A stretch of DNA of 64,000 nucleotides from Wolfiporia cocos (taxonomy: Eukaryota; Basidiomycota; Agaricomycetes; Polyporales; Phaeolaceae). This document shows, piece after piece, positions 1 through 12,220 of this stretch; position 1 is the first letter of the stretch, and each line of letters begins with the position of its first letter. A program made the position numbers and the translations under genes. The stretch spans positions 3,162,001-3,226,000 of the forward strand of contig JACCLO010000002.1 in assembly GCA_029448655.1 (NCBI GenBank), in the 5' to 3' direction. A model generated the notes under the pieces. It was not told where the DNA came from, did not search any database, and worked only from the letters and a program-made list of their open reading frames with translations.

Positions 1-243
1 CTCGGCGATACCAAAGTACTTCAATGCCCGCATCCGAACCTGCCCGCGGAGCTTTCGGGGGCGGACACGCCAGTCCCGTCGAGTTCCAGCGCTTCCAGCA
101 CATGCTGCTATGTGTTCAGTCGTGCGTACGATTTCAAACGGCATCTGCTGTCTGAGCACGGGCTCGAGGTTGAGAGGGAGCGTCTCGATCGTTGGGTCCA
201 CAATGCGAAAACGCAGAAGCTTGCTGCAAGTGGCACTACATAG
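1..243 (+). CDS. C2H2 zinc-finger-like protein, C-terminal end (partial)
   Basis: An open frame runs from the first base of the window to a TAG at 241-243, giving the last 80 residues of a protein whose start lies upstream. The segment FSRAYDFKRHLLSEHG has the shape of the second half of a C2H2 zinc finger (aromatic, hydrophobic, then His-x4-His), and cysteines precede it (TCCYVF). A Ser-rich linker lies between an earlier Cys and this motif, so the finger is irregular or spans a junction. The tail is charged (VERERLDRWVHNAKTQK). Proteins with this motif are usually nuclear DNA-binding factors, but with only one finger-like unit visible that role is inference. It converges on the next gene, with about 260 bp between the stops. 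Confidence 0.6.
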   Translation, partial: LGDTKVLQCPHPNLPAELSGADTPVPSSSSASSTCCYVFSRAYDFKRHLLSEHGLEVERERLDRWVHNAKTQKLAASGTT

Positions 244-501
244 CAGTCTGATAGTTCGCCGCAGTCCATCCTCTTGTTATATATGAGAGTCGCGCTACTA
301 TTTTGCTATCGATATACTATAGAGGTAATGATCATTGCATTGCGCTGCCTGCCTATGGATGTGGGAATCTCAAGAAATAAGAATACTGCCGCCGGGAGTC
401 CGTAATGAGACCATGCATAACTACGTGTACGTTGAGAAAATCCGTAATTGACGTGGAACAAATAGAGCAGGTTTCACATGAGACAGTCATATGCATATGT
501 G

Positions 502-3500
502 TCATGAGGAAGAAGTGCTAGGAGACAGTCGCAGAATGCGGAAGGAACTGACCCGCCGCTCGCACAGATAGACATCGTCATCTTTCCTGCCAAGGAACAA
601 GACCTCTTCCTGCAGACGATCGGAATCCCCGTCGCCTGCATGCGTGAAATCTGACCGGGCGTGCTTAGCAGGCCCCGTGCCTGCCTTCTTCCGATACCCA
701 CTGCTGTTGGCGGGTGACTTTGATGACAGAGCGAGGTTCGCGGACGACAACGACGAGTAGGAAGGCTGTGACGACAAGGGTGTACCGATCCGCCATACCC
801 ACGGTCCACGCCTGCTAATGCTAGAGAAGGGTGGCTGGAAGTGAGGGTACACCGTGCGCGAGTGGTCGGCCGGTCGCAGGAGGGCATCGCCGAAGTCTAC
901 CACCTCGAGTCCACCCTGGCGCATTGCCACAAGGACTGCACGGTTGTCAACGTCAAAGGCCTCCAGCCGCTTGACATCGCCCAATCTGACCGTGGACGGC
1001 GAGAAATCGTCCGGCTCATCGGCACTCCACAGGAACCGTCCCTTCAACACCGACTTGCCCCGAGCATCAACAATCGTTGTGCTATGTCCACCTCGTGAAG
1101 AGTAGAATAGCGCAGGCGGACCGAAATGTCTAGGTTGTGATAGGAGAGAGATGGGAGAGAGCAGGGGCTTCGTTGCATCTGGTGACACCAACGGCTGAGT
1201 AGCAGGTGGCGGAGGCGCAGTCCTGAATGGATGCGTGGGATCGACACACTGGAGTCGTAAATCTCTCAAGAGGATATACTCGCTGTCCTCCTCTCGTCTC
1301 ACAGGCAGATCCGGCGGCAATAGGCCATCCCGGTACCATGCCTGCATCAACGTAGCCTTCCATGGACCTGCACACTCGTTAGACGCGAACAAAGACAGTT
1401 GACCTCGACTCACCGTGGATCACCCCTTTGGGATCGCGGTAGAACCATCTCGACGGCGGCGCGGGCGTAGGTACAGGAAGACCAGGAGGTGAGAACTGCA
1501 CCTGTGACAGATCCGCATTCGGGTCGCCATTCACCTCGGGCTCATGGGTTGATCTATACTCAAGGAAGGAGGTGTAAGTAGGAGGGATGATGTAGTCATC
1601 TGCGATGCTAGCCAGGGGGAAGTTGGGTGCGAACATCAGCTGCTGGAAAGTGGTATAGGGACTATTGTGTGCAGCAGCAAGGGCGAGAAGTTCGTCGGTA
1701 GAGTTGGATATCGAACAGTCAACTTGAGACTGGGAAGCTTCCGCGGATTGCTGAAGGGATCCAGGAGCACTTGATGGTGCACTAGACCCTCCCTCGTTGG
1801 CGGCTGGTACCGTTTGCGCCACAACGGTCACATTGACTTGGGTATCCTCCTCCGTAGCTGCTGTAGCTTCTGCCTCCCCTTCACCCGTCTGCTCAGATCT
1901 GCTCTCACGCGCACGGCGCCGGGCCGCACGACGCTCGGCACGGCCAATCCTGACCTCGCGTACTCTCACTGTGGCTGGCTCGAGGCCGAACACGTTCTGA
2001 GTAAAGACCAGGAATACTTCAACGAGGTCATCGCCCTGCAACTGCAACTCCAGTGACCTAGGCGAATCAGGGAGAATAAATGTGCGGGACAGTTGGAGTG
2101 CGGTACGGTATGTTCCCGCAAAGAGTTCCACCTTTTCTCCAGCCTCGCCGCAGAGGATGGCAAGGAAACTGTGATTGCGATATCATCAGATGATATACGT
2201 GTTGTACAACGGCCATACTACTTACCTCTTCTTTGCAGTCTCTACAGACTTGATGAGCACGGCACCCTTCGTACCAGGGAGCTTAGCATACTCTAGCTTG
2301 GGCGCTGGAGCCTGGGCTGGAGGGGGAAGCGTGCCAGATCTTCTCAGGTCAACCTCGCCACCCCTGGCAGTGACAGGCAAGTCGTCGGAACGGCGGGACT
2401 GGAATGCATTCGTGATGATACGAGGCAGGAAGCGTGAGGTAACGAGCGACGGAACAGGGGGAGGCTCATTCGCGGTCAAGGTAGATGACCGACCCCGGTG
2501 AAGCCGATTATTGGCCTCGCCCGGTCCGGATGACGTGGACGGTCGCGTAGATGTAGATGCTCGGATAGTGGCACCCGAATCCGACGGGGCGACACGAATT
2601 GTCTGCGATGGTGGGGCGTCAAGCAGGGCAGGTGCGGGTTGACTCTCTGGCCGCACATGACTCTGCGGTTCGCCGACAACTGTCCACGAAGAGGTCCGGT
2701 CTATGGTACCGTCTTCACGGAGCTCGTGTAATGGCGCAATGGACGATAGGGAGGTGGTCGGCGAATGCGAGAAGATACCATCGAATACCGACCATCGCCT
2801 GCGCCTCCTCGTTGACGCGTCTCCGGTGCTGCGCCGCGTGTAGGTCGTGCCGGATTCGGACGAACGCGGGCTCGCGTGCGCAGCGTCCTGGCTTGTCGGT
2901 GAGCCGATGAGGATTGGCTCCTGAGAACGGCGCGAACCGGCAGGCGGGATATCTGGCAGACGACTTTCCATGAGAGCCTCAGCCAGGGAGATGCGCTCGC
3001 GGGTGGGTGTGGTCGGCGATGGTGGATCGGCGTCACCGTCGTCCTCCTCATCGGCATCACCATCCGGGTCAGGTTCTGAGCCAATGGTATTGTTCAACGT
3101 TGACATTGTGGGCAGCACCCCGTTCTGTGGGGAAATAGACAGCGCTTGACGCAATGTGAGTAAGGTAGGCGCAGGAGACGGATGAGGATCAGGAGCCGCA
3201 CTTGTTCTGGAGTTGGCTCTGGTCAGAGACAGATCGAGGTTGGCAGGTCTGTTTCGACGGTGTATAGAAGAAGAAGTCTGAGTACGGGACATCTCTATAC
3301 GTGCATTCTGTTCGGACGTGGGCTCAGCATTTGGAACAGAGACCACTGAGCTGGTCCGCTCATCCAGAGCTTGGCTCCCACTGGGCGCCGCAACGACGTT
3401 GATAGCCTCATCATCGCTGGATGCCCAGTCGGCCTTCGCATCGTCTTCTCGCGCATTAGCCCCTTCCACATGGAAATCAGCTGTATGCCGTCGACTCAAC

Positions 3501-4900
3501 GTACCAGCCAAAACTTCACTAAGCGAAGTCGCGCGAGAGCGTGTCTGAGCAACAGCGCTCGCCGCAATCGGGTTCTCAAGCCCGCGCGGTGGAGTGGCAC
3601 TGCTAGAGTATGCGGGAGGTGGACCCGAGGGTACGGAGAACGATGGGGGTTGCGTTGATCCTTCCGCAGTCTTCGGTCTTCTCGCGGTCGGGGTGCGGGG
3701 AGAACTAACCGTCGGTGAAGATGGGACGACTGAAATGGAGGATCTCCGCGCCGACTTGCCCTTCACTGGAGCATTCACAGGTGACAGAGGCACCTGCTCT
3801 GTTGATTCTCTCTCACCGTGATGTGGCCCCATGCTCACTGCAGAGGGAAGTCCTCGTTTAGCTTCCTCTCGCCGCATACGGTCTTGTTCTCTCCTGATCT
3901 CGACTTCGATCCTCCATTCAACCGCACGCTTGATGTCCTCGAGCGCATATACCCGCACGCCATTCCTCCTACCTGCGATAGCAACGAGCACCCCTCGGTG
4001 TTCCATCACCACAATGCTCTTGAATGCCACCCGCCTGATAAGCGCATACGGTTGAGGTGCAGGAGGAGCGACGAGAGGCAGGACATCCAGACCCTGTGCG
4101 TGACACAAAAGCAGATAGTGCGGCTTTAGAAATGCTCCGCTCGAGGGTGGGCCATTCGCATGAGAAGAGGATATCTGGCTAGTCAGTGAAGAAAGCGTGA
4201 GCCCTAGGTCTTGCAGATTAGGCGGAGGTAGCCGAGGTGGAGGCGTCGATGCGCGAGATGGGACGGGTGACGAGCCACGCGACGAGTTTGCAAGCGGAGA
4301 GGATGGCGAGCTGTTGTCAGCAGCATTGGAAGGCCCGGGGTCGCGTCGGTGGATAAGTGAAGAGAAGAATCCGGACAATCGGTTTGATGCTCGGGTCTAC
4401 TGTCGTTCATTAGCACGCATACATGCGGTCGTCGTACCACGCACATCAACATTAGTCCTATGTCGGTTGCGTCTTGCCGGTGGAACGGGGGGAGGAGGAG
4501 ACAGAGTCGAGCTCGGTGCAGATGAGAAGTTGGACACGCTTTGCGCTGACATGGGCACCGGACTCGAGGGCTCAGTGATCTGGACAGCGGGCATGCTATG
4601 CACGCTGGTGGCATCTGCATCGGAAGCACGCTCCTGAGCATTCGGGCTGAGGGTCGCGGGTGAAGGCGTCCCAATCTCGAGGGTCTTGTCAGCGGCCGCG
4701 ACCTTGTCAGCTCTGACGGACAAGTTGTCGCTATGCGGGACAACCTCCTGGATGTCTCTCTCGTCGTCCGTCTCCATTGTTTCGTGCGTGCCACTCCACT
4801 GGTCAAACGCCATGGGCGGTGGCGAGCTCGCCGACGCGAGTTGGTCATCGAGGCTGTCCGACGAGAGACCAGCTGGTTGCAGGGACATGGCTGGAGGCAA
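502..4900 (-). CDS. CNH-like and GYF-domain protein
   Basis: Four exons fit well: 4445-4900, 2226-4396, 1414-2168 and 502-1367, with a total length divisible by three (about 1415 aa). The N-terminus is Ser/Pro-rich and disordered. A beta-rich stretch (GLDVLPL, then GVLVAIAGRRNGVRVYAL) and a later one (FLAILCGEAGEKVELFAGTY, RTFILPDSPRSLELQL) resemble the two halves of a citron-homology (CNH) propeller, separated by about 500 disordered residues. A GYF adaptor domain follows: WFYRDPKGVIHGPW, then LMQAWYRDGLLP. It is assembled only after the 46-nt intron at 1368-1413 is removed, which strongly supports the splice. The C-terminus is a well-formed region (KSVLKGRFLWSADEPDDF, EEVLFLGRKDDDVYLCERR). 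GYF domains bind proline-rich ligands. The usual GYF triplet reads GLL here. Function as a scaffold is inference. Confidence 0.82.
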
Positions 4901-5197
4901 GGGCGGCCCTGGCTAGAAGTCGCCGGCGACAGGACAAGACCCGGTGAGGGGCCAGAGAGGACACTCCCGGCACGAGACGCAAGGACGATTAGTGGGGGTA
5001 GGTAAGAGGGACGGGGGTAGGGTGTATAATATGATGAGGGGAAGGAGGCGGTTGAACCGAACTGGCACGGGAACCCGGTGGCTGAGAACAGGCAGTACGG
5101 TAGCTACGCGGGTGACGCGTGCTCAGCCGTCCACCTCCTGGCATCACACAACGCGTCTCCGCTCACCATCCACTATATCGCTCTATGTACAAATGCT

Positions 5198-5854
5198 AAT
5201 CGCCGTCGCCGCCTTCTCGAGCCGCTGCGTAATCACCGACCCTAATACGTCCTCATCTGCATCACTATCCTGCATCGATATCTGCGATACCCTTCGCGGG
5301 ATCATCAAAGCGTATCACAGCCGGGAGATATTCCAAAGCTGCCACCAAGGCCACCCGGTACGACAGCGCTGTCCTGGTTTGCGACACTCGGAGTGCACCT
5401 TGCCCGCCTCATCGCCTTCTGCTCCGCCGCGCTGACATCGATCCCCCGTATTCTCCGATCTTCTACAGAGTTTCAGCCGGGCATCGAGCATAATCGACAA
5501 TGTGCCACTGGCGGTTCCTGTGTCGTCGCCAAGGGCTCTCGGTGATCGGTGATGCGTTGCAGATGCCGGGGAACAACCCGTGGAGCCATCCGCATCGGCA
5601 AGAGATGTCGGTAGCATCGAGTCGCGGCGGCAATAACGATACTCAATGAGTTCAGGAACCGCAAGAACCAGTATTGGCTCGTCTGAGGAGATTGCAAAAA
5701 TTCCATAGACGCGAACTGAACCAGTTGCGGTAGCGCCTGTGGCGGATGTGGCGCATATGTGACGTGCGTCCTGAGGTGTACAACGGACGCCATACTGCAA
5801 GGCGATCTGATGAATCTTCCGTGAACACAACCCGAACTCACATCTGGGCATCAC
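5198..5854 (-). other. Unresolved coding-like stretch
   Basis: On the minus strand two frames give protein-like text near the 3' side: SYRVALVAALEYLPAVIRFD followed by DPAKGIADIDAG and a stop at 5265-5267, and in another frame DSDADEDVLGSVITQRLEKA ending at 5198. Upstream, a frame reads GIFAISSDEPILVLAVPELI. I could not join these with convincing splice sites, so this may be a small multi-exon gene or a decayed one. No family is recognised. The stretch lies between the CNH-GYF gene start and the cyclin H gene. Confidence 0.3.
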
Positions 5855-6442
5855 GACATACAGTGCTCTTGACTGCGACTGCTACCTTCTGCCGTACGTG
5901 GTGTAGTCGTATTGCTTCATCGGTGGACCTAGGTGGATGTCAAATTGTCAAGGTATACCATCATTCATCAGACGCAGCACGCTATGGCGTGATGAATGCG
6001 TTGGAAACAGCTCCTGTTCGGGCGTGGGCACTTGGAAGGGAGCATCTAGACAAATGAGCGCTGGGGTACGGCCATGTCTGGGATCAGATTACAGGCTGAC
6101 AACTACAGTTGCTGTTACATACCTAAGTACACCATGTAGGTGATATATTTGTACCTGGCATAAATTGAATTGACTGTCATTAATCACCACTCGTACCCGT
6201 AACGGACCCTGACCTAACATGCGGTTACTCTCGTAATAATCCGGAGGTGAACGCTTATGTATTGCCAATGCTTGTACCCAAACAGAGGTGTAGCTACAGA
6301 AAGTCACACACCACTGCCAATCTAGACTGCATCCGACCTCATCTAACGTCTGAACGGAACAACCTTGCAATAGCATCATCAGGAAGATTCATCCGCAGGT
6401 ATACAGATATCACGTACAACTCACGAGCGGGAGACTGTAATG
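5855..6442. other. Intergenic stretch, nothing recognised
   Basis: About 590 bp between the unresolved stretch and the 3' end of the cyclin H gene. Short open frames exist on both strands but none has recognisable protein character. It probably contains the cyclin H 3' UTR. Confidence 0.5.
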
Positions 6443-7658
6443 TCAATCGTCGTCGTCGTCGTCATCATCCAGATTGGGATCCCTGGCCAGAGGGCTGCCG
6501 AACGGATCAGCGTCCTCCATCGCCTTCTGGACCTCAGCTGCCTTCCGTTTCCGTTTCTCCTCTGCTTTGCGCTCCGTTTCTTCCTGTTTCTTCATGTAAG
6601 CGTTGCTGCCCACGATCTTCTCCGGGTTCTTGCAGAGCCTCAGTCGACGGTCCACCGCTCGCACCGCCTCTACCTCGGGCGGAGCGCCCTGGCTCGCAAT
6701 CATCTGCTTGATGGGCTCAATGACAGCTAGCACTCGCGGCTCTTGCTCTGTGGGAAACTTGGACCGCGCCCACGCAGCTGCGAGAGCTGGCGAAGCGAGC
6801 GCGAAAGATGTAAGTGATATTTGCGAGGGAGTGTATATCAGCTCGACGTCAGTGAGTCGCGCGGCACGGACGTGTTGCACAGCGGACTCGTATACGTTTC
6901 GGAGCTCATCCATATTGACATCTGGGAGGTTCTGAGCCCTGTGAGAAGGCAACATCTTTGGGGTATTATATATGAGCGTACCTGAACATCGAGCCATAGG
7001 CCCCACAACGCTCTATGAGCGTGCCATACCGCAAAGTCAAAGCCGAGGCTCTGCGCGACGAGGAATTCGTGCCCGAGTATGTCTGACGGCTGTGTCTTCG
7101 GTATGCGCTGGGCGTAAGACTCAAGCGATACCGGATGGTTAGTTGTCTTAGTTGCCAAGAAGACTGCAGTCAGCCTTCCCGTTAGTAAGTGCTGACTGTA
7201 AGTAATTGCAAGATGTTCCGGAAGCAATCATACGCACATGATATCTTTGGGATGAAAATCCATGACAGTGTTCTTGAGGTAGAACCGTTTCAGGTACGTC
7301 ATAGCGGTAGCCTCAACTTCCTCCGGAAATCCCAAGTGTATACATAGTTGCGAACATTTCGCAAGGTAGAACTTCACGAGTAACACTTCCTCGTCCGCGT
7401 TGAGAAATGACACGCCAGACGAGGATCCTGCCTAGACTAAGCAGTGTCAGCAAAGTAGCTTTGGGACAGAAAGTGCTGCCAACATGCCGAATCTACTTCA
7501 AACTTCTCGCCAATGGCAGAGACGGCGGTGGCATTGAGCGAGGCACGAGCTTGCGCGAGTTGCTCTGCGGAGAAGCGCCAATGGCGGTACTGTGTGCTGC
7601 CCTCGTATAGCGATAGTTTGCTAGAGGATGCATCCGTTGTTGTAGATCCTGTAGTCAT
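6443..7658 (-). CDS. CCL1: Cyclin H, TFIIH kinase cyclin subunit
   Basis: Cyclin H pairs with the CDK7-type kinase in TFIIH, which phosphorylates the RNA polymerase II tail and acts in initiation and repair. The start ATG is at 7656-7658, followed by the hallmark N-terminus LYEGSTQYRHWRFS. The cyclin fold is spread over short exons: DEEVLLVKFYLAKCSQLC and YLKRFYLKNTVMDFHPKDIM, then LTAVFLATKTTNHPVSLESY and FDFAVWHAHRALWG. The second cyclin repeat and a basic helix (KAEEKRKRKAAEVQKAMEDA) follow. The protein ends in eight consecutive Asp residues just before the stop. Introns of about 50 nt separate the exons. The 5' side faces the divergent secreted-protein gene across about 380 bp. Confidence 0.93.
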
Positions 7659-8036
7659 CGTAGCGTGGTAAAGTAGGACTTGTGACAGGAAGGCGTCGAT
7701 GGGAGTTGAAGTTGACTGTGGCGCAGAACGCGCCGAGCACGTGTATTGACATAGATCTAAATCTCGATCGGGGCGTGGCATCACTATCACTAGCACTAGC
7801 AACAGCACTACTTCGAGCAGTGCAACCAGTTGGCGGGAACGGTTTCTAGCAATCCACGATGTTCACACACGGACTGGTTCTCTCTTCAACGCTCAACTGA
7901 GCTGAACGTTCAACGCCCCACCTTCGCATTTGTCTGTCTCGCCGTCAGATTGATGGTTCCGCCGAATTTGAGCTCGAAGGTACCGGCACACTTCAGGAGC
8001 CCTGGATCTGCCCATGTTCATAGCAAATGGCACTGT

Positions 8037-9376
8037 ATGAGATTGGCGTCTCATAAGACGACTCCATCCGCCTTCATCTTCATTTTCGTCTTTCTAATTT
8101 CCGCCCTCGTACAAACGACAGCTCTAGCTGTGGACACCTCGACTGAGCTGGCTCTCATTGACGGTCCTGGGGCCCTGTCCATTCGATCGCCCCAGCCATA
8201 CACGTACGTGTTAATGTTGAATACGCCTTGACACATCTTATTCTGTACTTGATAGCCATTGGAACATCGGTGGATATGCAGAACTTATACTCCAGGTAGG
8301 GTCGTAACATCTTGCGACTGAGCAACCAGATAGAAACTCCGAATAGATCTCCTCCGACAGATGGACCGCTCGAGACAGTCACAAGCCAGCGATCGATGAC
8401 ACATGGAGTTTCAGCCTAGTCAGAGAGGGCTTTGTGGATGGCTTCATAATTGCGCAAAGCACCGGACTCCAAGTCGTCCCACACGAGTCGGATAACTCCA
8501 TACAACTTAGCTGGCCCATTCCATGCTGGGTCTCCCCCGGGAAATACTCTGTGAGCCAAGATCATGAACTCCAATTTATAAATCGAGCTAAATGCGTACA
8601 ATAATAGCTAATGATACTAGGCGGCGAGGACGAAGACGGCTTGACGATTCAATTCGTACCTATCTCGCTGCAAAAACACGCGATAGCGTCGCGATGCGAT
8701 GTATCGGGGGCTCTGACCATCGAGAACTCGTACGTTAACGAGCTCAATGTACAGATCCCTGGCAAGCGAGACTTGCCTGTGCAATTTCCAAATACGAGCT
8801 CCACGTCAGGCCCGACCTCCGCGTCCACATCAACTGCTGATATCACAGTTACTGCGGGGTCCTCCGGGGTGACCCTCACGCCGACAAGCCTTCCAGCCAC
8901 TATCGTGGTCGAACCGACCGAAACGCCATCTTCGACATCTCCTGCATCATACCCGACTTCGTCTGGATTCAGTACGGAGTACACCTGGACTGCAACCATC
9001 AGTGGATCTGAATCTGTCGTGACGGTCACCGACACGACGACGACGCCAGAATCAATCACCGTCACGATGACCTCACTCGAGACCATCGTGAGCACCACCA
9101 CTGCGCCCGGGACGACCATCGAGTTCACTACGACGTGAGTGATCGCAGAACATCCTCGTCTCGTTATATGTAATGACACTGCACATTGACATTGATCCGG
9201 TGGTCTCGTATAGGAAAACGATGGTGTCGACAACGACAATGCTTGCGAGCGCATCACAGAGTAGTTCGACCGGTGATTTTCTTCCCGTCAATGCTGCGTC
9301 ACCACGATCACCCAATTTCACTCGGTCGCTGCTGCCGATTATCGGCGCATTTGCAGCTATCTTCCTTTTGTTCTGA
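8037..9376 (+). CDS. Secreted Ser/Thr-rich protein with GPI-anchor-type tail
   Basis: The ATG at 8037 opens a hydrophobic signal peptide (FIFIFVFLISALVQTTALA). Removing short introns joins it to HWNIGGYAELILQ, then TWSFSLVREGFVDGFIIAQS and LSWPIPCWVSPGKYS, then a globular segment with Cys (KHAIASRCDVSG). From about 8800 the sequence is almost pure Ser/Thr/Pro, as in O-mannosylated cell-wall stalks. The last exon ends in FTRSLLPIIGAFAAIFLLF, a hydrophobic GPI-type tail at the very C-terminus. One exon edge near 8550-8627 is uncertain by a few codons. No enzymatic family is recognised; a wall or plasma-membrane surface protein is inferred. It converges on IES2. Confidence 0.75.
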
Positions 9377-9696
9377 GCTATCGCTGATTCAGTCTGATGT
9401 TTACGAGCCTGATATACGATGGACGTTGTCCTTTCTCTCATATGCGCCGTCGTTCCGTAGCAGTAGTGTCTTCGCCTGTGCATTCATTGTTCATTTCTGT
9501 ATGTAGGGATACCCCAGCAGGTCCCGTCCACGCGGACGCCACAGTGCGATCATATTCATGTCCACATCCTGTTAACCTATGGAATTGTCTTCTGGGTGTC
9601 CTGGGCAAACTCAGAAGGCATTCGGGACAGCTGATACATACAATACAAGTAATCTGACACGGGTATATGCAAATACATAACATCGAAATCAGCACG
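9377..9696. other. 3'-3' intergenic region
   Basis: About 320 bp between the stops of the secreted protein gene and IES2. It should hold both 3' UTRs. No repeat, RNA gene or coding potential is evident. Confidence 0.5.
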
Positions 9697-11086
9697 TCAC
9701 GCAACTTGCGCCTCGAGCATTTTCAAGTGGCTCATACCACAAGCACCCTTCGCGAAGTCCCTGACCAGCCGATACTTCCTGCGTTCCATACATCCTTGTA
9801 CGTCACACTGTGGCGAAGGCTTATCTCTACTTCTATCGGGCTCGGGGTCAACATCCATTGTTGTGGAAGCATTGTCTGCAGCTTCGGCGGGCGGTAGCGC
9901 GTTAACGGGGACAGAGAAGAGCAATCGTATCTTCTCGCCGCCATCCTCCGCACCATTGGCGCCTCGGGTGGTGGATATCCACCGGTACATGGTGGGTGGG
10001 GCTGCTTCCGGGCCTGCATCTCCGTCTTCGTCCAATTCTGCGGCATTGACAACCTGCACGCGGTCCTCGGCGGTTGAAAGAGCGTTGCGTCGCCCCCTTC
10101 CGCGCGATTGCTTCTTGAGAAGACGGTTGATCGTCTCTTGCTGCATCATATCGTCATCATCACCATTGCACCAATGATGAGATACTAGTTGCTCACCTTC
10201 TCATCTTCAAGCTTCTTTTCAGATAAATTCTTCCGCTTCCGCGCCGTCTCCTCTCGTTTGAGTGCCATTTCAATCTCGGTCAGCTGCTTCTTCTTGCGAC
10301 CAGATGGCTGCGCACCTGGATTGAGATCTGTTAGCCACATGACACGCAAAGGCGACATATTCACGGCATACTCAGTGCAACATGAGAAGGATCGACGACA
10401 TTCGCGAGCACCGCTTGGCGTGCCGTCAAAGCCCTGCCAGAACGACCAGTGTTCGCGACGGACTCGGACTGCGAAGAATCACCATCGGCATCTTCGTCCG
10501 CGTCTTCGTCTTCGTCTTCCGATTCAATATCTACGTGGGCGTAAGCGTCAGAATGGCATCAGTATCGCTCATCAGCTGAGTGAGCACACCTGAGCCGCGA
10601 GACGTGTCACGGCGTGAAGACGAGGACGGTCCCGCATCGTTCGGGGTCGTCTCCGCTGTCTGTGTGGAACCGCTGTGCGCAGGCAGCTTCAGCTTGATTC
10701 TGAGTCTGGGAGTCGGTGCAGGGCCCATGTCCTGGTCGTCTGGTGTCTGCGAGGGCGACAAGGCGTCAAGCTCAGAGGTTTCCTACATCCCGTGCAATGT
10801 TTCTCTGTCAGTAAGTCAAGTGACGCGCGTGAGCACGCACATCGGGCAAGTCCTCCTCTTCGACCTCGACGTCCTTCTCCTCGTCCTCCTCGTCCATGGC
10901 CGCGTCCTGCTCCTCGGGCTCTTCCTGAGCCTCCTCCTCCTCGACGTCCATGTCGTCGTTGATCTGGTCGACCTCCGACTGCGAGAGCTGCATGTCTGCG
11001 GGATCGTCAGAGAGTGCGTGATGGGAGCCGAGATGCCTAAGGCACGCACCGCTCGCCGCGTCGCCCGAATCACGCTCGTCAGACAT
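9697..11086 (-). CDS. IES2: INO80 complex subunit, Ies2/INO80B type (PAPA-1)
   Basis: Ies2 activates the INO80 chromatin-remodelling ATPase. Five exons splice cleanly. The first, starting MSDERDSGDAAS, is an acidic region rich in Glu and Asp. Then come ETSELDALSPSQ and RLRIKLKLPAHSG, and after a second acidic block GRSGRALTARQAVLANVVD followed by PSHVALSAQPSGRKKKQL. The PAPA-1-like basic helix follows (EIEMALKREETARKRKNLSE, KKLEDEK, then ETINRLLKKQSRGRGRRNAL). The C-terminus carries the Ies2 HIT-finger-like signature: CDVQGCMERRKYRLVRDFA then KGACGMSHLKMLEAQ. Example introns are 10141-10196 and the one ending at 10316. The INO80 ATPase itself is encoded at the right edge of this window. Confidence 0.92.
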
Positions 11087-12220
11087 ATTGTTCCCACCGG
11101 GGTGTCGCTAAGACTGTCTGCGCCACATGCGGACCCGAAGCGGCCAATGACTTTCACAGCGCCTAACGGCGGATCCTGTCTTAGCGCACGTCGCGTCACG
11201 ACACGCGTCGGGGACGCCGGTAGTCGCGGTCACGGGGCTGGACCAATATGGACCCCTCAGCGGCGTTCTTCCCTACCCTGTCTTCAAAGGCCGTTTCAAA
11301 TGAGGCCTGTTTTGGGTTCACCGGCTTGTTATTTCCCTATGCTAGACAGAGCGTGCTCCTTCTCTGCATTCGGACACGACACAGTCAAGCATACGGACCT
11401 TGCTCTCAGATGGCGTTAGAATCGGCTGCAATTCTGCCAGGCGAAACGTTCGTGTGTTGGGTCGGTATCCTAGAAGGTCATGTACATGTGATCACTCAGT
11501 ATTTACCTATTGCCGCTATCAATTAAACGTGTTTAGCAATGCCGCAGTGCATGAATGGGGTACAAATGTAGGTGTTGAGAAAAGATCATATCGTGCCAAA
11601 GGTTGCTGCATTGATGTCGCAACGAACATGGTGCGGGGGATACGTCTATTTCAAGCAACAGAGAGCCATGCAAGGAAAGCAGATGAATTCTGCGCAGAAC
11701 GGCGCTCAATCATCGGCAATCATTATACGGCGAAGATTGTCCGCCGTGTACCTTTGTCTCTCGACAGGCTATGGCGGTATGGTTCGGGTGACGTGTATAG
11801 TTATTTATTGCTAAGATACATGAGTTGTGACGCGGGCGTTGTTCATCTTGGAGACCTCGTATCACACCGGCCGCTTTGCTTTCAATCACGCCGAGGCGTG
11901 CCATGCGTTGTTTTCTTGATAATACAACAGCTGAGCAGATGATCACTGGTGAACGTTGAGAAGGGAATCTAGCCACAGAATGTCAGCAAATGTATAGCGT
12001 GGCATTGCATGGGTGGGTGGTTGACCGATAGTGGGTTGTCCCCGACCTTGCCCATACATTCAATGTTTCGGCAGTGTCCTGGATCCCACAAAAGCTGAAC
12101 AGCATATGAGCGAGATTATATCCCTGGGGTAGTGTGACATCCAACCTGGGAATCATAGACATAGAATAATGAAACATACCTCATCCCACATGCACCGTTC
12201 TCCGTAAAATGTATGTGATA
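11087..12220. other. Intergenic region, about 1.1 kb, nothing recognised
   Basis: Lies between the IES2 start and the 3' end of the RPC5 gene. Short open frames on both strands lack recognisable motifs. It should contain the IES2 promoter. No inverted or tandem repeat stood out. Confidence 0.5.
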
